A DNA stretch of 64,000 nucleotides from Nonomuraea rubra (GCF_014207985.1 NZ_JACHMI010000001.1:10461001-10525000); one strand, 5' to 3'. Positions 36,925 through 48,116 are shown, numbered from the stretch's first letter. Program-made: numbers and translations. The notes: generated from the sequence alone by a model not told the origin.

Positions 36925-37347
36925 TCACCGGGTCCTGGCGGCCTGCAGCTCCGCGCGCAGGGCCGGTGTGAGCGCCTGCCCCGCCCTGTCTACCAGCAAC
37001 GTCATCTGATACGCCACCAGACCCATGTCACAATCCGGACCCGCCAAAACCGTCAGCACGGAGCCGTCGCTGATCGCCATGACCAGCAGGAGCCCGCGCT
37101 GCATCTCCACGACGGTCTGCGTCACCGCACCGCCCTCGAACACCCTGGACGCACCCACGGTCAGGCTCAGCAGACCCGCGGAGACCGCGGCGAGCTGGTC
37201 GGCCCTGTCCGGAGGGAAGCCCTCCGACGCGGCCAGGCAGAGCCCGTCCGCGGAGACGACGACGGCATGCGCGACTCCGGGCGTGTTGCGTACGAAGTCG
37301 GTGATCAGCCAGTCGAACCTGTGCGCCTCATGGCTAAGGGTTGTCAC
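36925..37347 (-). CDS. cvnB: Conservon 3 roadblock/LC7 protein CvnB
   Basis: The 140-residue roadblock/LC7 protein has FDWLITDFVRNTPGVAHAVVVSADGLCLA and CDMGLVAYQMTLLVDRAGQALTP. It starts on GTG 37347, 21 bp after the cvnA stop, so the tight ATGA coupling of conservons 1 and 2 is missing here. Confidence 0.95.
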   Translation of the reverse strand: MTTLSHEAHRFDWLITDFVRNTPGVAHAVVVSADGLCLAASEGFPPDRADQLAAVSAGLLSLTVGASRVFEGGAVTQTVVEMQRGLLLVMAISDGSVLTVLAGPDCDMGLVAYQMTLLVDRAGQALTPALRAELQAARTR

Positions 37348-37368
37348 GCATCCTCCCCGGCGGGACGC

Positions 37369-40300
37369 TTACTCACTTCGTTCCTCCTGTCCACGTACTT
37401 CCTGGCGGCCCCGTCGGACACCCTGCTGATAGCTGGCCATCCTGCTGCGCATCCGGTCCGCTGAGACCGGGGGCGTCGGCGCCTGCCGCTGCGCCTGCTG
37501 CTGCTGCGCCTGCGCGGGCCGGCTCGCCGTGCCCGGCACCAGGTTGGCCTTGGGGGTCCGTTTGGGGAGCCCGGCGGCGGTGATGCCGCCGAGGCTGGGT
37601 TCGCTGGCTTTGGCCGCCGCCTGCCATCCGGCATCCGCGGCCGTTCGCCACGCTTCCTCCCCAGAGGGTACGGCTTGCGCGGGGCCGGACTCACCACCGG
37701 GCTCCTCCGTACCCGCCCGCTGCGGCCCGGCTTCGCCCTGTGGCCTGCGGAACCAGGCCGACTCCACCGAGGCGAAGATCGGCAGGAACTCCTCCTGCTC
37801 CTGCTCCAGGGGCGACACATCCACCGCCGGCGCAGGATCCGGCTGCCGTACGTTGTTCGTCGGGTAGGCCGGCGGCGGCGTCTGGAACGCGCCATTACCA
37901 GACGGGTAGGAGGGCGAGCTCGGGAACGAGGGGTAGGAACCGGTGTCCTGCGAGGCCGGCTGCCTGCGGTAGGAGCCGCCGTCGGTGTCCGCGGTGAAGC
38001 CGTCGATGCCCGCTCTGCCGGGGTCGGTGTGGAACGTCCCAGGGCGGGGCATGCCGGGCGTGCTGTCGTACGAGCGGGGCCCGCGCCTGGCGGGGCCGCC
38101 GTCGAGCGCGCCGCCGTTGAAGGATCCGCTGTTGAAGGCGCCGCTGCTCGGGAACGCCCCGGTGCCCTGGCCCGGCGTCCCTGGGCCCTGCGCCGGCGTG
38201 CCGCCGTCGAACGGGCCTGGCCCGCCGGAAGGCGGTCCCGCGTGCCGCGGCCTGCCGTTCTCTGGCGGTCCCTGCCTGGCAGAGCCCGCGTCGAAGGAGT
38301 CGAAGCTGGCGAACGACCGGAACGACCCGTTCTGCACGGGCGGCCCGAGCGGCGCCGCGGGCTGGCTGGGCACGGTGCCGCCGCCGAACGCGGGCCGCTG
38401 CGGCAGCGGCTGCTGCGTCCCGTCGGCGATCAGCGTGGGCGGCAGCAGCACCATGGCGATCAGACCGGCGCCCTCGCCCTTGCGCAGCTGCACCCGGATG
38501 CCGTGGCGCAGCGCCAGGCGGCCGACCACGAACAGGCCCATGCGCCGGGAGACCGACACGTCGACCACGGGCGGCTCGGCCAGGCGGCGGTTGGCCTCGG
38601 CCAGCTCGTCCTCGGTCATGCTGATGCCGGTGTCGCTGACCGACAGCAGCGCGCCGCCGCCCTCGATGAGCGCGCTGGTGACCGTGACCTGGGAGTTGCT
38701 CGGGGAGAACTGGATGGCGTTCTCGACCAGCTCGGCGACGAGGTGGACCAGGTCGTTGGCGCAGCTGCCGAGCACGGACGTGGCCCGGTGCACCTTGACC
38801 TGGACGCGCTCGTACCCTTCGACCTCCGACAGCGCGGCGCGTACGACGTCGACCAGCTTGGCCGGCTGGCTGCGCCGGCGGGTGGCCTCGTGGCCGGCCA
38901 GGACCAGCAGGTTCTCGGAGTTGCGGCGCATGCGGGTGGCCAGGTGGTCGAGCTTGAACAGGTCGGCCAGGCGGCCGCCGTCCTGCTCGCCCTTCTCCAG
39001 GCCGTCGATCAGCGAGATCTGCCGCTCGACCAGCGTCTGCGTGCGGCGCGAGAGGTTGACGAACATCGAGCTGATGTTGCTGCGCAGCTCGGCCTCCTCG
39101 CCCGCCAGGCGTACGGCCTGCCGGTGCACCTGGTCGAAGGCCCGGGCCACTTCACCGATCTCGTCGTTGCCCTCGACCTCGATGGGCGCCACGTCGCGGA
39201 CGGTCGTGTCGCCGCTGACGCGGAGCTGGCGCACCACGTCGGGCAGCCGGAAGCCGGCCACCTCCAGCGCCTCGGTACGCAGCCGGCGCAGCGGGCCGAC
39301 CATGGAGCGGGCGATGGCGACGGTCAGCAGCAGGACGACGATCAGCAGCGCCACGACCAGGGAGCCGGCGATGATCGCGCTGCGGGTCTCGGCGGAGCGC
39401 AGCTCCTGGCTGCGCAGGGCCACCCCGCCGGCCAGGCCCTTCTCGATGCCGTGCAGCACGTCGATGGCCGCCGTGTTCTCCTTGAACCAGTTCAGGCGCT
39501 CCGCTCTGGCGGAGATGAGGTTCTCCGTGATGCGGGCGCCCGGCGCCCTGCCGCTGACCAGCACGATCGCGCGGGCCTTGGTGAGCTGGACGTTGACGTA
39601 CTCCTGCTTGGAGGTCAGCGCCTTGGACAGCTTCAGGCCCACCTCGACGCCGGCCTCGGCACCGACGGAGGCGATCTCGGCCTGCTGGCGCGCGTTGGAG
39701 GCGATGAACTGCTCGACGTCCTTGGCGTCCGCGCTGTTCGGGTTGTAGGAGTTCTGGATGAGCTGGACGCGCTGGCGCGACATCTCCTCCTTGGCCGACG
39801 CCAGCGCGCTCAGGCCGCGGAACAGGCCGACGATCTGGGAGTCGTCCGACAGGAGCGCGAGCTCGTCGTGCAGGTTGAGCAGGGTGTCGGTGAGGAAGTC
39901 GTACCGGATCGTCTCGACCTGGCCCTCGGTCCTGATCTTCGACAGGCGGCTCAGGTCGTACCTGGCCTGGGCGGCGGCCCTGACGACGCGCGGGCCGTAG
40001 GAGTCGTCCATGGCGTCGAGGTCGGTGCGTACGGTCTTGACCAGCGAGTCGACGGCGGCCTTGCGCTGCGTGTAGTCGGCGGCGAGCTCCTTGCGCATCG
40101 CGCGGTTGGCGCCGATCCAGCCTCCGGTGTCACGCTCCAGGCCCAGTGCCTGCACGAGATCGCGGATGCGGCCCGCCTGCTCCGCCGCGGTGGCGGTGCG
40201 GTCGTAGACGTCGATGCTCTGCACCGACTCCACCACTCGTGTTCCCCCGAGCACGACGGCGGCGATGGTGGGCACCAGGATGAGGGCTGTGAGCCGCCAT

Positions 40301-40395
40301 CTCACGCGCCAGTTTCTCAGGCCGAGCCGCGACAGAGACCGCTTCCCGCGGTCCTGCCGCACGGCTGGGCCACTGCCCGAATTCCCCGTAGTCAC
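37369..40395 (-). CDS. cvnA: Conservon 3 sensor kinase-like CvnA with NIT and HAMP domains
   Basis: The 1008-residue protein has TM1 at about 32-55, an NIT domain, TM2 at about 339-365, a HAMP linker and HATPase_c with N-box LVENAIQFSP near 555 and DTGISMT near 590. The Gly/Pro-rich tail (about 645-1008) contains GSFNGG/SGAFNSG-type repeats and ends with ANLVPGTA (about 950) and QQGVR. The G-box differs from GIGM of the other two copies. The start GTG 40395 fits the paralogue length. Confidence 0.93.
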   Translation of the reverse strand: MTTGNSGSGPAVRQDRGKRSLSRLGLRNWRVRWRLTALILVPTIAAVVLGGTRVVESVQSIDVYDRTATAAEQAGRIRDLVQALGLERDTGGWIGANRAMRKELAADYTQRKAAVDSLVKTVRTDLDAMDDSYGPRVVRAAAQARYDLSRLSKIRTEGQVETIRYDFLTDTLLNLHDELALLSDDSQIVGLFRGLSALASAKEEMSRQRVQLIQNSYNPNSADAKDVEQFIASNARQQAEIASVGAEAGVEVGLKLSKALTSKQEYVNVQLTKARAIVLVSGRAPGARITENLISARAERLNWFKENTAAIDVLHGIEKGLAGGVALRSQELRSAETRSAIIAGSLVVALLIVVLLLTVAIARSMVGPLRRLRTEALEVAGFRLPDVVRQLRVSGDTTVRDVAPIEVEGNDEIGEVARAFDQVHRQAVRLAGEEAELRSNISSMFVNLSRRTQTLVERQISLIDGLEKGEQDGGRLADLFKLDHLATRMRRNSENLLVLAGHEATRRRSQPAKLVDVVRAALSEVEGYERVQVKVHRATSVLGSCANDLVHLVAELVENAIQFSPSNSQVTVTSALIEGGGALLSVSDTGISMTEDELAEANRRLAEPPVVDVSVSRRMGLFVVGRLALRHGIRVQLRKGEGAGLIAMVLLPPTLIADGTQQPLPQRPAFGGGTVPSQPAAPLGPPVQNGSFRSFASFDSFDAGSARQGPPENGRPRHAGPPSGGPGPFDGGTPAQGPGTPGQGTGAFPSSGAFNSGSFNGGALDGGPARRGPRSYDSTPGMPRPGTFHTDPGRAGIDGFTADTDGGSYRRQPASQDTGSYPSFPSSPSYPSGNGAFQTPPPAYPTNNVRQPDPAPAVDVSPLEQEQEEFLPIFASVESAWFRRPQGEAGPQRAGTEEPGGESGPAQAVPSGEEAWRTAADAGWQAAAKASEPSLGGITAAGLPKRTPKANLVPGTASRPAQAQQQQAQRQAPTPPVSADRMRSRMASYQQGVRRGRQEVRGQEERSE

Positions 40396-40527
40396 CGCTC
40401 CCGCTACCCCTCAATCGTCCCGCCCGCAACGGGTCATAAGCCGTCCACAAGGTATCCGCAGCATCTGACTTAACAGGCATATCGGACACAATCGTTACAA
40501 ACGTGACCGGTAGTTGTGTGCTGTTGG

Positions 40528-42753
40528 TTATCGCAGTGCGGCAAGGACTTGATCGCGGACTTGTGCCCTCTGCGCGTCGTCGCTGAGGGGGCGACCAGCG
40601 CGGTCCACAACGTAGAAGACGTCCACCGCCTCCGCGCCGAGAGTCTCTACGCGAGCGGCTCTCACGTCAAGACCACACTCGCCGAACGCCCGTCCGATCC
40701 GCCACAGAAGTCCCGGCCTGTCATGGGCCCTGACTTCCACCACGGTGGCCGTCGCGGAGGCGTCGTCGACCAGCGTCACCCGAGGTGGAGCCACCGGTAC
40801 GCGGGGCGGCCGCACCGACCGGGTACGGCGGGCCAGCCGCTGTTCGATGTCAAGACGCCCAGCAAGGACGAGGCGCAGGTCGGACTCCAGCGTCGCGGGG
40901 TCCGGAGGCGACCCGTACTCGGGGATGACCGAGAACTCGATCACCGCCGTCGAACCGGCGGAGGCGGACGAGGCGGAGCGCACGACGAGCCGGTGCGCCG
41001 ACAACACGCCGGCCGCGCTCCACAGCAGGCCCACCCGGTCGGGGGCGACGACCGTGACCGCTCCCCCGTTCACGCGCACGGCGCCGCCGCCGTGGCGGGC
41101 CAGCGCGGCCTGCTCGGACGAGAGCGTCGGCGGCTTGGGCGGCGGTGAGCCCGCCAGCACGGACCTGACCCGGCGCACGAGGTCGGCGACCAGGCCGGCC
41201 TTCCAGCTGTTCCAGGCCGCGGGGCCGGTCGCGTTGCCGTCGGCGACCGCCAGCGCGGCCAGCAGGTCGAGCACCTCGCGCGAGCCGACGGTCGCGGCGA
41301 CCTTCTCGATCGTGACGGGGTCGTCGAGGTCCCTGCGCGTGGCGGTCTCGGGCAGCAGCAGGTGGTGGCGTACGACGGTGGCCAGCGTCTCGACGTCCTG
41401 CGGCGGCAGGCCGATCCGGGTGGCGATGTCGCGCACGACGACCTCGCCGGTCGCCGAATGGTCGCCCGGCCAGCCCTTGCCCACGTCGTGCAGCAGAGCT
41501 CCGATGAGCAGCAGGTCGGGGCGGGAGACCTCGCGGGTGTGGCTGGCGGCGTTCGCGGCGGCCTCGATCAGGTGGCGGTCGACCGTGAAGCGGTGGATCG
41601 GGTTGCGCTGCGGGCGGTGGCGCACCCGCTCCCAGTCAGGGAGCAGCTTGACAAGGATGCCCGCCTGGTCGAGCTCCTCCCACACGGGCACGGCGGCGCG
41701 CCCGGCGCCGAGGATCGACACCAGCGCGTCACGCGCCTCCTCCGGCCACGGCACCGGCATCGGAGGCGACTGAGCTGCGAGTACGGACACCGTGGCGGGC
41801 GCCAGCGGCAGCCCGGAGTCCGCCGCCGCGGCGGCGGCACGCAGCACCAGGACCGGGTCCTTGCGCGGGTTGACGCCACGGGCGAGCACCACCTCGCCGC
41901 CGTGCTCGACCACGCCGTCGGCCAGCGGGCGGCGGCCTCGTGGAGCCGGCCCTGACACCAGCCTGTCAACGGTGCGCCAGGTGGCGTCGAAGGCGTGGGA
42001 GATGGTCCGGCCGGCCTCGGCCAGCCTGCGCATCAGGGCCTCGGCGTCCAGCAGGCCGAGCAGCCCGGCCACCGCGTCCTGCTCCTGCAGCACCAGCCGG
42101 TCGGTGCCGCGGGCGGTGACGACGTGCAGCGCGTGCCGTACGTCCAGGATGAGCTCGTACGCCTCCCGCGCCCGGGGGCCCGGCGCCGAGGCGACCCAGG
42201 CGGCGGCCACGGCCTGCATCGCCTGCACGTCGCGGAGCCCGCCACGGCCGTCCCTGAGATCGGGCTCCAGGAGGAAGGCCAGCTCGCCACTGGTCTGGGC
42301 CCGCTTGTCGGCGGCCTCGCGCAGCTCGCCCAGCCTGCGCCGGGAGTCGGCGCGCCATTCGGCCAGCACCGCCTCCCTGGCCTTCCTGGTCAGGTCGGGG
42401 TCGCCGGCCACGTGCCTGGCCTGGATGAGGCCCAGCACGGCCTTGAGGTCCTGCCGGGCGACGGAGACCGCCTCGTCCACCGTGCGTACGGAGTGGTCGA
42501 GGCTGACCGCCGAGTCCCAGATCGGATACCAGATCCGGTCGGCGATCCTGGCCACGTCGGCCCGGCCGTTGTGGAGCAGCACCAGGTCGAGGTCGCTGCC
42601 GGGCGCCAGCTCTCCCCTGCCGAGGCTCCCGACGGCGACCAGTGAGACGTGGTCGCCGTCGGTCGCCGTGCGGAAGAGATCCTTGAGCCAGCGATCGGTG
42701 TCCGTGGTCCGCTCCTTGCGGGCCGCGGCGTACGAACGGGCCTCTCCCCTCAC
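40528..42753 (-). CDS. glnD: [Protein-PII] uridylyltransferase/uridylyl-removing enzyme GlnD
   Basis: The 741-residue protein has the nucleotidyltransferase motif GSLGRGELAPGSDLDLVLL (about residues 36-54), an HD domain LLIGALLHDVGKGWPGDHSATG near 420-440 and two C-terminal ACT domains (about 565-640 and 670-740). GTG 42753 has AAGGGGG eight bases upstream. It modifies the PII T-loop tyrosine; in actinobacteria the modification is often adenylylation. It is third in amt-glnK-glnD, separated from glnK by 178 bp with a strong hairpin. Confidence 0.95.
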   Translation of the reverse strand: MRGEARSYAAARKERTTDTDRWLKDLFRTATDGDHVSLVAVGSLGRGELAPGSDLDLVLLHNGRADVARIADRIWYPIWDSAVSLDHSVRTVDEAVSVARQDLKAVLGLIQARHVAGDPDLTRKAREAVLAEWRADSRRRLGELREAADKRAQTSGELAFLLEPDLRDGRGGLRDVQAMQAVAAAWVASAPGPRAREAYELILDVRHALHVVTARGTDRLVLQEQDAVAGLLGLLDAEALMRRLAEAGRTISHAFDATWRTVDRLVSGPAPRGRRPLADGVVEHGGEVVLARGVNPRKDPVLVLRAAAAAADSGLPLAPATVSVLAAQSPPMPVPWPEEARDALVSILGAGRAAVPVWEELDQAGILVKLLPDWERVRHRPQRNPIHRFTVDRHLIEAAANAASHTREVSRPDLLLIGALLHDVGKGWPGDHSATGEVVVRDIATRIGLPPQDVETLATVVRHHLLLPETATRRDLDDPVTIEKVAATVGSREVLDLLAALAVADGNATGPAAWNSWKAGLVADLVRRVRSVLAGSPPPKPPTLSSEQAALARHGGGAVRVNGGAVTVVAPDRVGLLWSAAGVLSAHRLVVRSASSASAGSTAVIEFSVIPEYGSPPDPATLESDLRLVLAGRLDIEQRLARRTRSVRPPRVPVAPPRVTLVDDASATATVVEVRAHDRPGLLWRIGRAFGECGLDVRAARVETLGAEAVDVFYVVDRAGRPLSDDAQRAQVRDQVLAALR

Positions 42754-42895
42754 TGTTGCGCCCCCTTGCCGAGCTCCGCCAGGACACCGTTGTCCTGGCT
42801 TCGCCACGGATCCATGGAAACCCTGAGGAACTTCACCTGGACACCATCGGCCAGGCCCCTCACGTGTCTGATGGCCTCGCTCCGCGAGGACGTCC

Positions 42896-44619
<1,724 letters not shown>

Positions 44620-44695
44620 CGAAGCGACCCTCCTTCTTACATGTGACGTGTGGCCACAGCGTGTTCTCCTGGGGTTTCGTGGCTCGACCAGGCGT

Positions 44696-44742
44696 GTTTC
44701 ACATTCGTGAATCTCGCCGCACTGGTGTTTCGCGTTCGTTTC
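44696..44742 (-). promoter_or_regulatory. GlnR-like boxes upstream of amt
   Basis: Read on the minus strand, TTCAC-N6-GAAAC (44696-44711) and GAAAC-N6-GAAAC (44727-44742) match the GlnR pattern of 5-bp half-sites spaced by six. GlnR control of amt-glnK-glnD is established in Streptomyces and mycobacteria. The phasing between the two boxes is not ideal. Confidence 0.5.
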
Positions 44743-44792
44743 GGGCTACTCACAGGGCCGATTTCGGCTTTGCCAATCCGGACATGAGATAC

Positions 44793-44811
44793 TTAGGCTT
44801 GCCTAACCTAA
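44793..44811 (+). promoter_or_regulatory. DtxR/IdeR-type iron box
   Basis: TTAGGCTTGCCTAACCTAA matches the 19-bp iron-box consensus (TTAGGTTAGSCTAACCTAA) at all but two or three positions. It lies 18 bp upstream of the siderophore-binding lipoprotein start, where a Fe2+-bound DtxR-family repressor would block transcription. Confidence 0.85.
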
Positions 44812-44828
44812 GCGATCAAGGAATACTC

Positions 44829-45755
44829 ATGCGTCTCCGCCTGGCCATCGCCGCCATGCTCCCCGTGTTAGCGCTTACCGCGTGCGGGACTTCGACCACC
44901 GCCCAGGACGCCGGTCCCACCAGGACCGTCAAGCACGCCATGGGCGAGACCAAGGTGCCCATGACCCCGAAGCGCGTCGTCGTGCTCGACACGGACAAGC
45001 TCGACACGATGGTCACCCTCGGCCTCTCCCCCGTCGGCGCCGCCCAGGCCCAGGAGAACCAGACCTGGCCCGAGTACCTCGGCTCCGCCCTGGCGGACAC
45101 CAAGCCGGTCGGTACGCTCCAGCAGCTCAACATCGAGGCCATCATGGCGCTCAAGCCCGACCTCATCCTGGGCTCCAAGTTCCGGCAGGCGGCGTTCTAC
45201 GACAAGCTCGCCAAGATCGCCCCGACCGTGTTCACCGAGATGGTCGGCATCACCTGGAAGGAGAACTTCCTGCTCGACGCCGAGGCGCTGGGCAAGAAGG
45301 AGCAGGCACAGCAGCTCCTGTCCGGGTACGAGACGCGCGCCAAGGAGGTGGGCGCCAAGTTCTCGAAACTCCAGGTCAGCATCGTGCGTTTCATGCCGAC
45401 CGAAATCCGCCTGTACGGCCCCGACTCGTTCAGCGGCATCGTCCTGGGCGACGCCGGCATCCCGAGGCCGGAGACGCAGCAGCTCGCGGACCAGGAGGAC
45501 AAGCGCATGGCCAAGATCAGCCAGGAGAACATCGCCAAGGGTGACGGCGACGCGATCTTCTACACCGCGTACGGCGAGGCGGCGGCCAAGTCGCAGGCCG
45601 AGATCACGGCGGGTCCGCTGTGGAAGAACCTCGAGGCGGTCAAGGCGGAGCACGCCTTCAACGTGGACGACGAGATCTGGATGACCGGAATCGGCGTCAC
45701 AGCGGCCGGCAAGATCCTCGACGACCTGGACAAGCACCTCACGCCGCTCGCCTGA
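44829..45755 (+). CDS. Iron-siderophore ABC importer substrate-binding lipoprotein
   Basis: The 308-residue protein has a signal peptide with lipobox ending LALTACGT (Cys19). A class III periplasmic-binding fold follows: VKHAMGETKVPMTPKRVVVLDTDKLDTMVTLGLSPVGA, then LKPDLILGSKFRQAAFYDKLAKIAPTV. This is the FecB/FhuD layout. It has no permease or ATPase partner in the window, so it may serve a transporter encoded elsewhere. Iron starvation control is expected from the iron box. Confidence 0.92.
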   Translation: MRLRLAIAAMLPVLALTACGTSTTAQDAGPTRTVKHAMGETKVPMTPKRVVVLDTDKLDTMVTLGLSPVGAAQAQENQTWPEYLGSALADTKPVGTLQQLNIEAIMALKPDLILGSKFRQAAFYDKLAKIAPTVFTEMVGITWKENFLLDAEALGKKEQAQQLLSGYETRAKEVGAKFSKLQVSIVRFMPTEIRLYGPDSFSGIVLGDAGIPRPETQQLADQEDKRMAKISQENIAKGDGDAIFYTAYGEAAAKSQAEITAGPLWKNLEAVKAEHAFNVDDEIWMTGIGVTAAGKILDDLDKHLTPLA

Positions 45756-45767
45756 ACCGCACCTGGC

Positions 45768-45795
45768 CGGCTCGGCAGGACGGCTAGCCGAGCCG
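45768..45795. terminator. Bidirectional hairpin terminator
   Basis: CGGCTCGGC pairs perfectly with GCCGAGCCG over a ten-base loop. It lies between the convergent ends of the siderophore-binding gene and the MOSC gene, whose stop codon is in the loop. Confidence 0.65.
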
Positions 45796-46545
45796 TACGG
45801 GGTCGCCCTTCCTGACGACCCCGGGCCGCAGGACCCGCGCGTACACCCCCGCGCAGGCCTGCGGCGCCAGGTCGAACACCGGCACCCGGTTGTGCCTGGC
45901 CACCGTCCGCAACGCGTCGGTGTCGCGATCCAGCGCCCCGTGCGCGAGCGTCGGCACCGCGCAACGCGGGCTGGCCACGATGACGTGCAGCACCACGTCC
46001 TCGCCGACGTGCAGCTCCCGTCCCACCCAGCCGTTCTCCACGAAGCCGTCCGGCTCCGTCGCGATCACCAGGTTCGGCCGGTAGCGGAGGGCCTCGACGT
46101 GCCCGCGCGGGCCGAGGGCGCCGATCCGCTCGACGGTGGAGGACGTGATCAGGTGGATCGGGGCGAAGTCGAAGAACGTGCCCTCGGGGGAGCCCGTCCC
46201 GAGCGTGGTGATGGTATGCGGCACCTCGGCCTCGATGCCCTCGGCCAGCACCTGCTCCGGCACCGACCGCTCCAGCTCGGCGCCCTCCGGCGGCACGTCG
46301 ATCAGCCTGACCTCGCGGCCGAGCAGCTCCGACAGATCGGAGTCGCCGGGCGTGCGCGCGCCCTCGATGGTCAGCAGCCCGCGCCAGAGCCTGGGGTTCT
46401 TGGCACTGGCGATCTTTCCTGTCGCGACGTCGAGCACGGCCCGCGCCCGGTCCCCGGCCAGCCCGCGCTCGGTCACCAGGCTCTCGGCGACCTCTTCTCC
46501 CAGCATGGATTTGACCGGATAACGGCGCAGTGTCTCGACGTGCAT
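45784..46545 (-). CDS. MOSC-domain protein (molybdenum cofactor sulfurase-like)
   Basis: The 253-residue protein has a MOSC_N barrel start (VETLRRYPVKSMLGEEVAESLVTERGLAGDRARAVLD) and a MOSC domain (about 115-250) with the conserved cysteine in VASPRCAVPTLAH. Proteins of the family bind sulfur or the molybdenum cofactor; the bacterial YcbX/YiiM members take part in detoxification of N-hydroxylated compounds. The redox partner is not adjacent. Confidence 0.88.
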   Translation of the reverse strand: MHVETLRRYPVKSMLGEEVAESLVTERGLAGDRARAVLDVATGKIASAKNPRLWRGLLTIEGARTPGDSDLSELLGREVRLIDVPPEGAELERSVPEQVLAEGIEAEVPHTITTLGTGSPEGTFFDFAPIHLITSSTVERIGALGPRGHVEALRYRPNLVIATEPDGFVENGWVGRELHVGEDVVLHVIVASPRCAVPTLAHGALDRDTDALRTVARHNRVPVFDLAPQACAGVYARVLRPGVVRKGDPVRLG

Positions 46546-46565
46546 GCCGCCGATCCTATGCCTGC

Positions 46566-47369
46566 CTATCCCTGGGCCCAGAACCTCCGGAGGTGAGGCA
46601 CCAGCTCGCCGGCCCGCTCCTCCGGGAAGAACAGCCGCCCGCCCTCGATCTCCACGATCTCCCTGACGCCCGGGATCGTGTCGCGCAGCCAGCGCGCCCA
46701 GCTCAGGTCGAAGAACGTGTCACCCGTGCCCCACACCAGGAGCGTCGGCACGGTCAGCACGGTGAGCTGCGGCTCGATGGCGATCAGGTCCTTGGCGTCG
46801 ATGGCGGCCAGCATGCGCTCGAACGCGCGCCCGCCGCCCGGCTTGCCGAGTATCGGCCTGAGGTACGCCTCCACCACCGCCTTCGGGTCGTCGATGCGCT
46901 CGTAGCCGTCGCCGAAGGCGGTCCCCGCCAGCAGTTCGGGCCGGTCGAGCAGGACCGCGGTGAGCTGGGCCAGCTCGCCCCTGGCGGCCAGCTCGACCGT
47001 GGGCCTGAACGCCTCGGGCGGGGTGTTGGTGTGCACGTCGCAGTTGGTGAGGGTGAGCGTGCGCAGGCGTTCGCGGTGCCGTACGGCGAAGATCTGGCAC
47101 ACCGCGCCGCCGGTGTCGTTGCCGACGAGGTCGATCTCGGTGAGGCCGAGGTGCTCGCAGAGCTCCTCGACGGCCTCGGCCAGCGCGGGGATCGACAGGT
47201 CGTCGCGCGGGTCGCTGCCGCCGTGCAGCGGCAGGTCGATGGCCACGCAGCGGCGCTCGTCGCGCAGCTCGCCGATGACGTGGCGCCACAGGTGGGAGCC
47301 GGTGCCCACGCCGTGCACGAACAGGGCGACCGGGCCCTCGCCCTGGTCCACGTAGCTGATGCCGTCCAT
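46566..47369 (-). CDS. Alpha/beta hydrolase with aspartate nucleophile (dehalogenase/epoxide-hydrolase-like)
   Basis: The 267-residue protein has HGVGTGSHLW for the oxyanion hole and LVGNDTGGAVCQIFA at the nucleophile elbow, so the nucleophile is Asp (near residue 97), not Ser. LLVWGTGDTFFDLSWARWL supplies the acid region. GGRLFFPEERAGEL stands where the catalytic histidine is expected, and no His is seen there, so the triad may be incomplete. Asp nucleophiles occur in haloalkane dehalogenases and epoxide hydrolases. It is divergent from a TetR gene with two operators between. Confidence 0.8.
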   Translation of the reverse strand: MDGISYVDQGEGPVALFVHGVGTGSHLWRHVIGELRDERRCVAIDLPLHGGSDPRDDLSIPALAEAVEELCEHLGLTEIDLVGNDTGGAVCQIFAVRHRERLRTLTLTNCDVHTNTPPEAFRPTVELAARGELAQLTAVLLDRPELLAGTAFGDGYERIDDPKAVVEAYLRPILGKPGGGRAFERMLAAIDAKDLIAIEPQLTVLTVPTLLVWGTGDTFFDLSWARWLRDTIPGVREIVEIEGGRLFFPEERAGELVPHLRRFWAQG

Positions 47370-47390
47370 GCGGTGGTCCCCCTTTTTTGC

Positions 47391-47434
47391 AAACCGACTG
47401 TCGGTCTATGAAATTACCGACCGATAGTCGGTTT
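47391..47434. promoter_or_regulatory. Two ACCGAC/GTCGGT operators
   Basis: ACCGACTGTCGGT (47393-47405) is a perfect 13-bp dyad, and ACCGAC-N5-GTCGGT (47416-47432) follows 10 bp later. The outer AAACCGACT and AGTCGGTTT also pair. They fill the 80-bp region between the hydrolase and its divergent TetR gene. Confidence 0.75.
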
Positions 47435-47449
47435 GTCTAGAGTGGAACC

Positions 47450-48019
47450 ATGAACCTCAAGGCGGAACGCGGCGCGGCCACCCGCGAAAGGGTCCTGACC
47501 ATCGCCACGCGGCTGTTCGCCGAGCGCGGCTACGAGGACACCTCGATCGAGACGGTGCTGCAGGAGTCCGGGCTGAGCAGAGGGGCGCTCTACCACCACT
47601 ACGCGGGCAAGGAAGCCCTGTTCGAGGCCGTGCTGGAGGCCACGGAGGCCGGGGTTGGCGCCAGGATCGTGCAGGCGGTCCGGGGGGCCGGGAGCCCGGA
47701 GGCGGCGCTGCGCATCGGCATCCGCACCTGGATCCGGCTCGCCGGCGACCCCGTCATCAGGCGCATCGTGCTCATCGACGCGCCCGCCGTGCTGGGCTGG
47801 GAGCGGTGGCGCGCGCTGGAGGAGCGTTACTCGTTCGGCATGCTGAAGTCGGCACTCGAGGCCACGAAGGCGGTGCCAGCCGCGTACGTGGACCTGCACG
47901 CGCACATGCTGCTGGCCGCGATCAACGAGAGCGCGCTGCTCGTGGCGCGGGGCGGCGACCACGCCACGGCGGAGGCGGCCGTCGAGGAGTTCCTGCGCCG
48001 CCTGCTACGCACCGACTGA
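47450..48019 (+). CDS. TetR-family transcriptional regulator
   Basis: The 189-residue protein has an HTH at about residues 12-58 (RERVLTIATRLFAERGYEDTSIETVLQESGLSRGALYHHYAGKEALF) and a TetR_C domain. It most likely represses the divergent hydrolase gene and itself through the ACCGAC dyads 15 bp upstream of its start. Confidence 0.92.
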   Translation: MNLKAERGAATRERVLTIATRLFAERGYEDTSIETVLQESGLSRGALYHHYAGKEALFEAVLEATEAGVGARIVQAVRGAGSPEAALRIGIRTWIRLAGDPVIRRIVLIDAPAVLGWERWRALEERYSFGMLKSALEATKAVPAAYVDLHAHMLLAAINESALLVARGGDHATAEAAVEEFLRRLLRTD

Positions 48020-48048
48020 CCGGCCGCCCGGCTCGCCGGCTGACCGGG

Positions 48049-48116
48049 AGCGGCTGAGCGGCTGACGGGAGCGGCTGAGCGGCTAAGCGGCTGGGCGGCT
48101 GGGCGGCTGGGCGGCG
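48049..48116. repeat. GCGGCTGRGC simple repeats
   Basis: Seven or more imperfect copies of GCGGCTGAGC/GCGGCTGGGC stand in a row just downstream of the TetR stop. No gene overlaps them. Confidence 0.8.
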
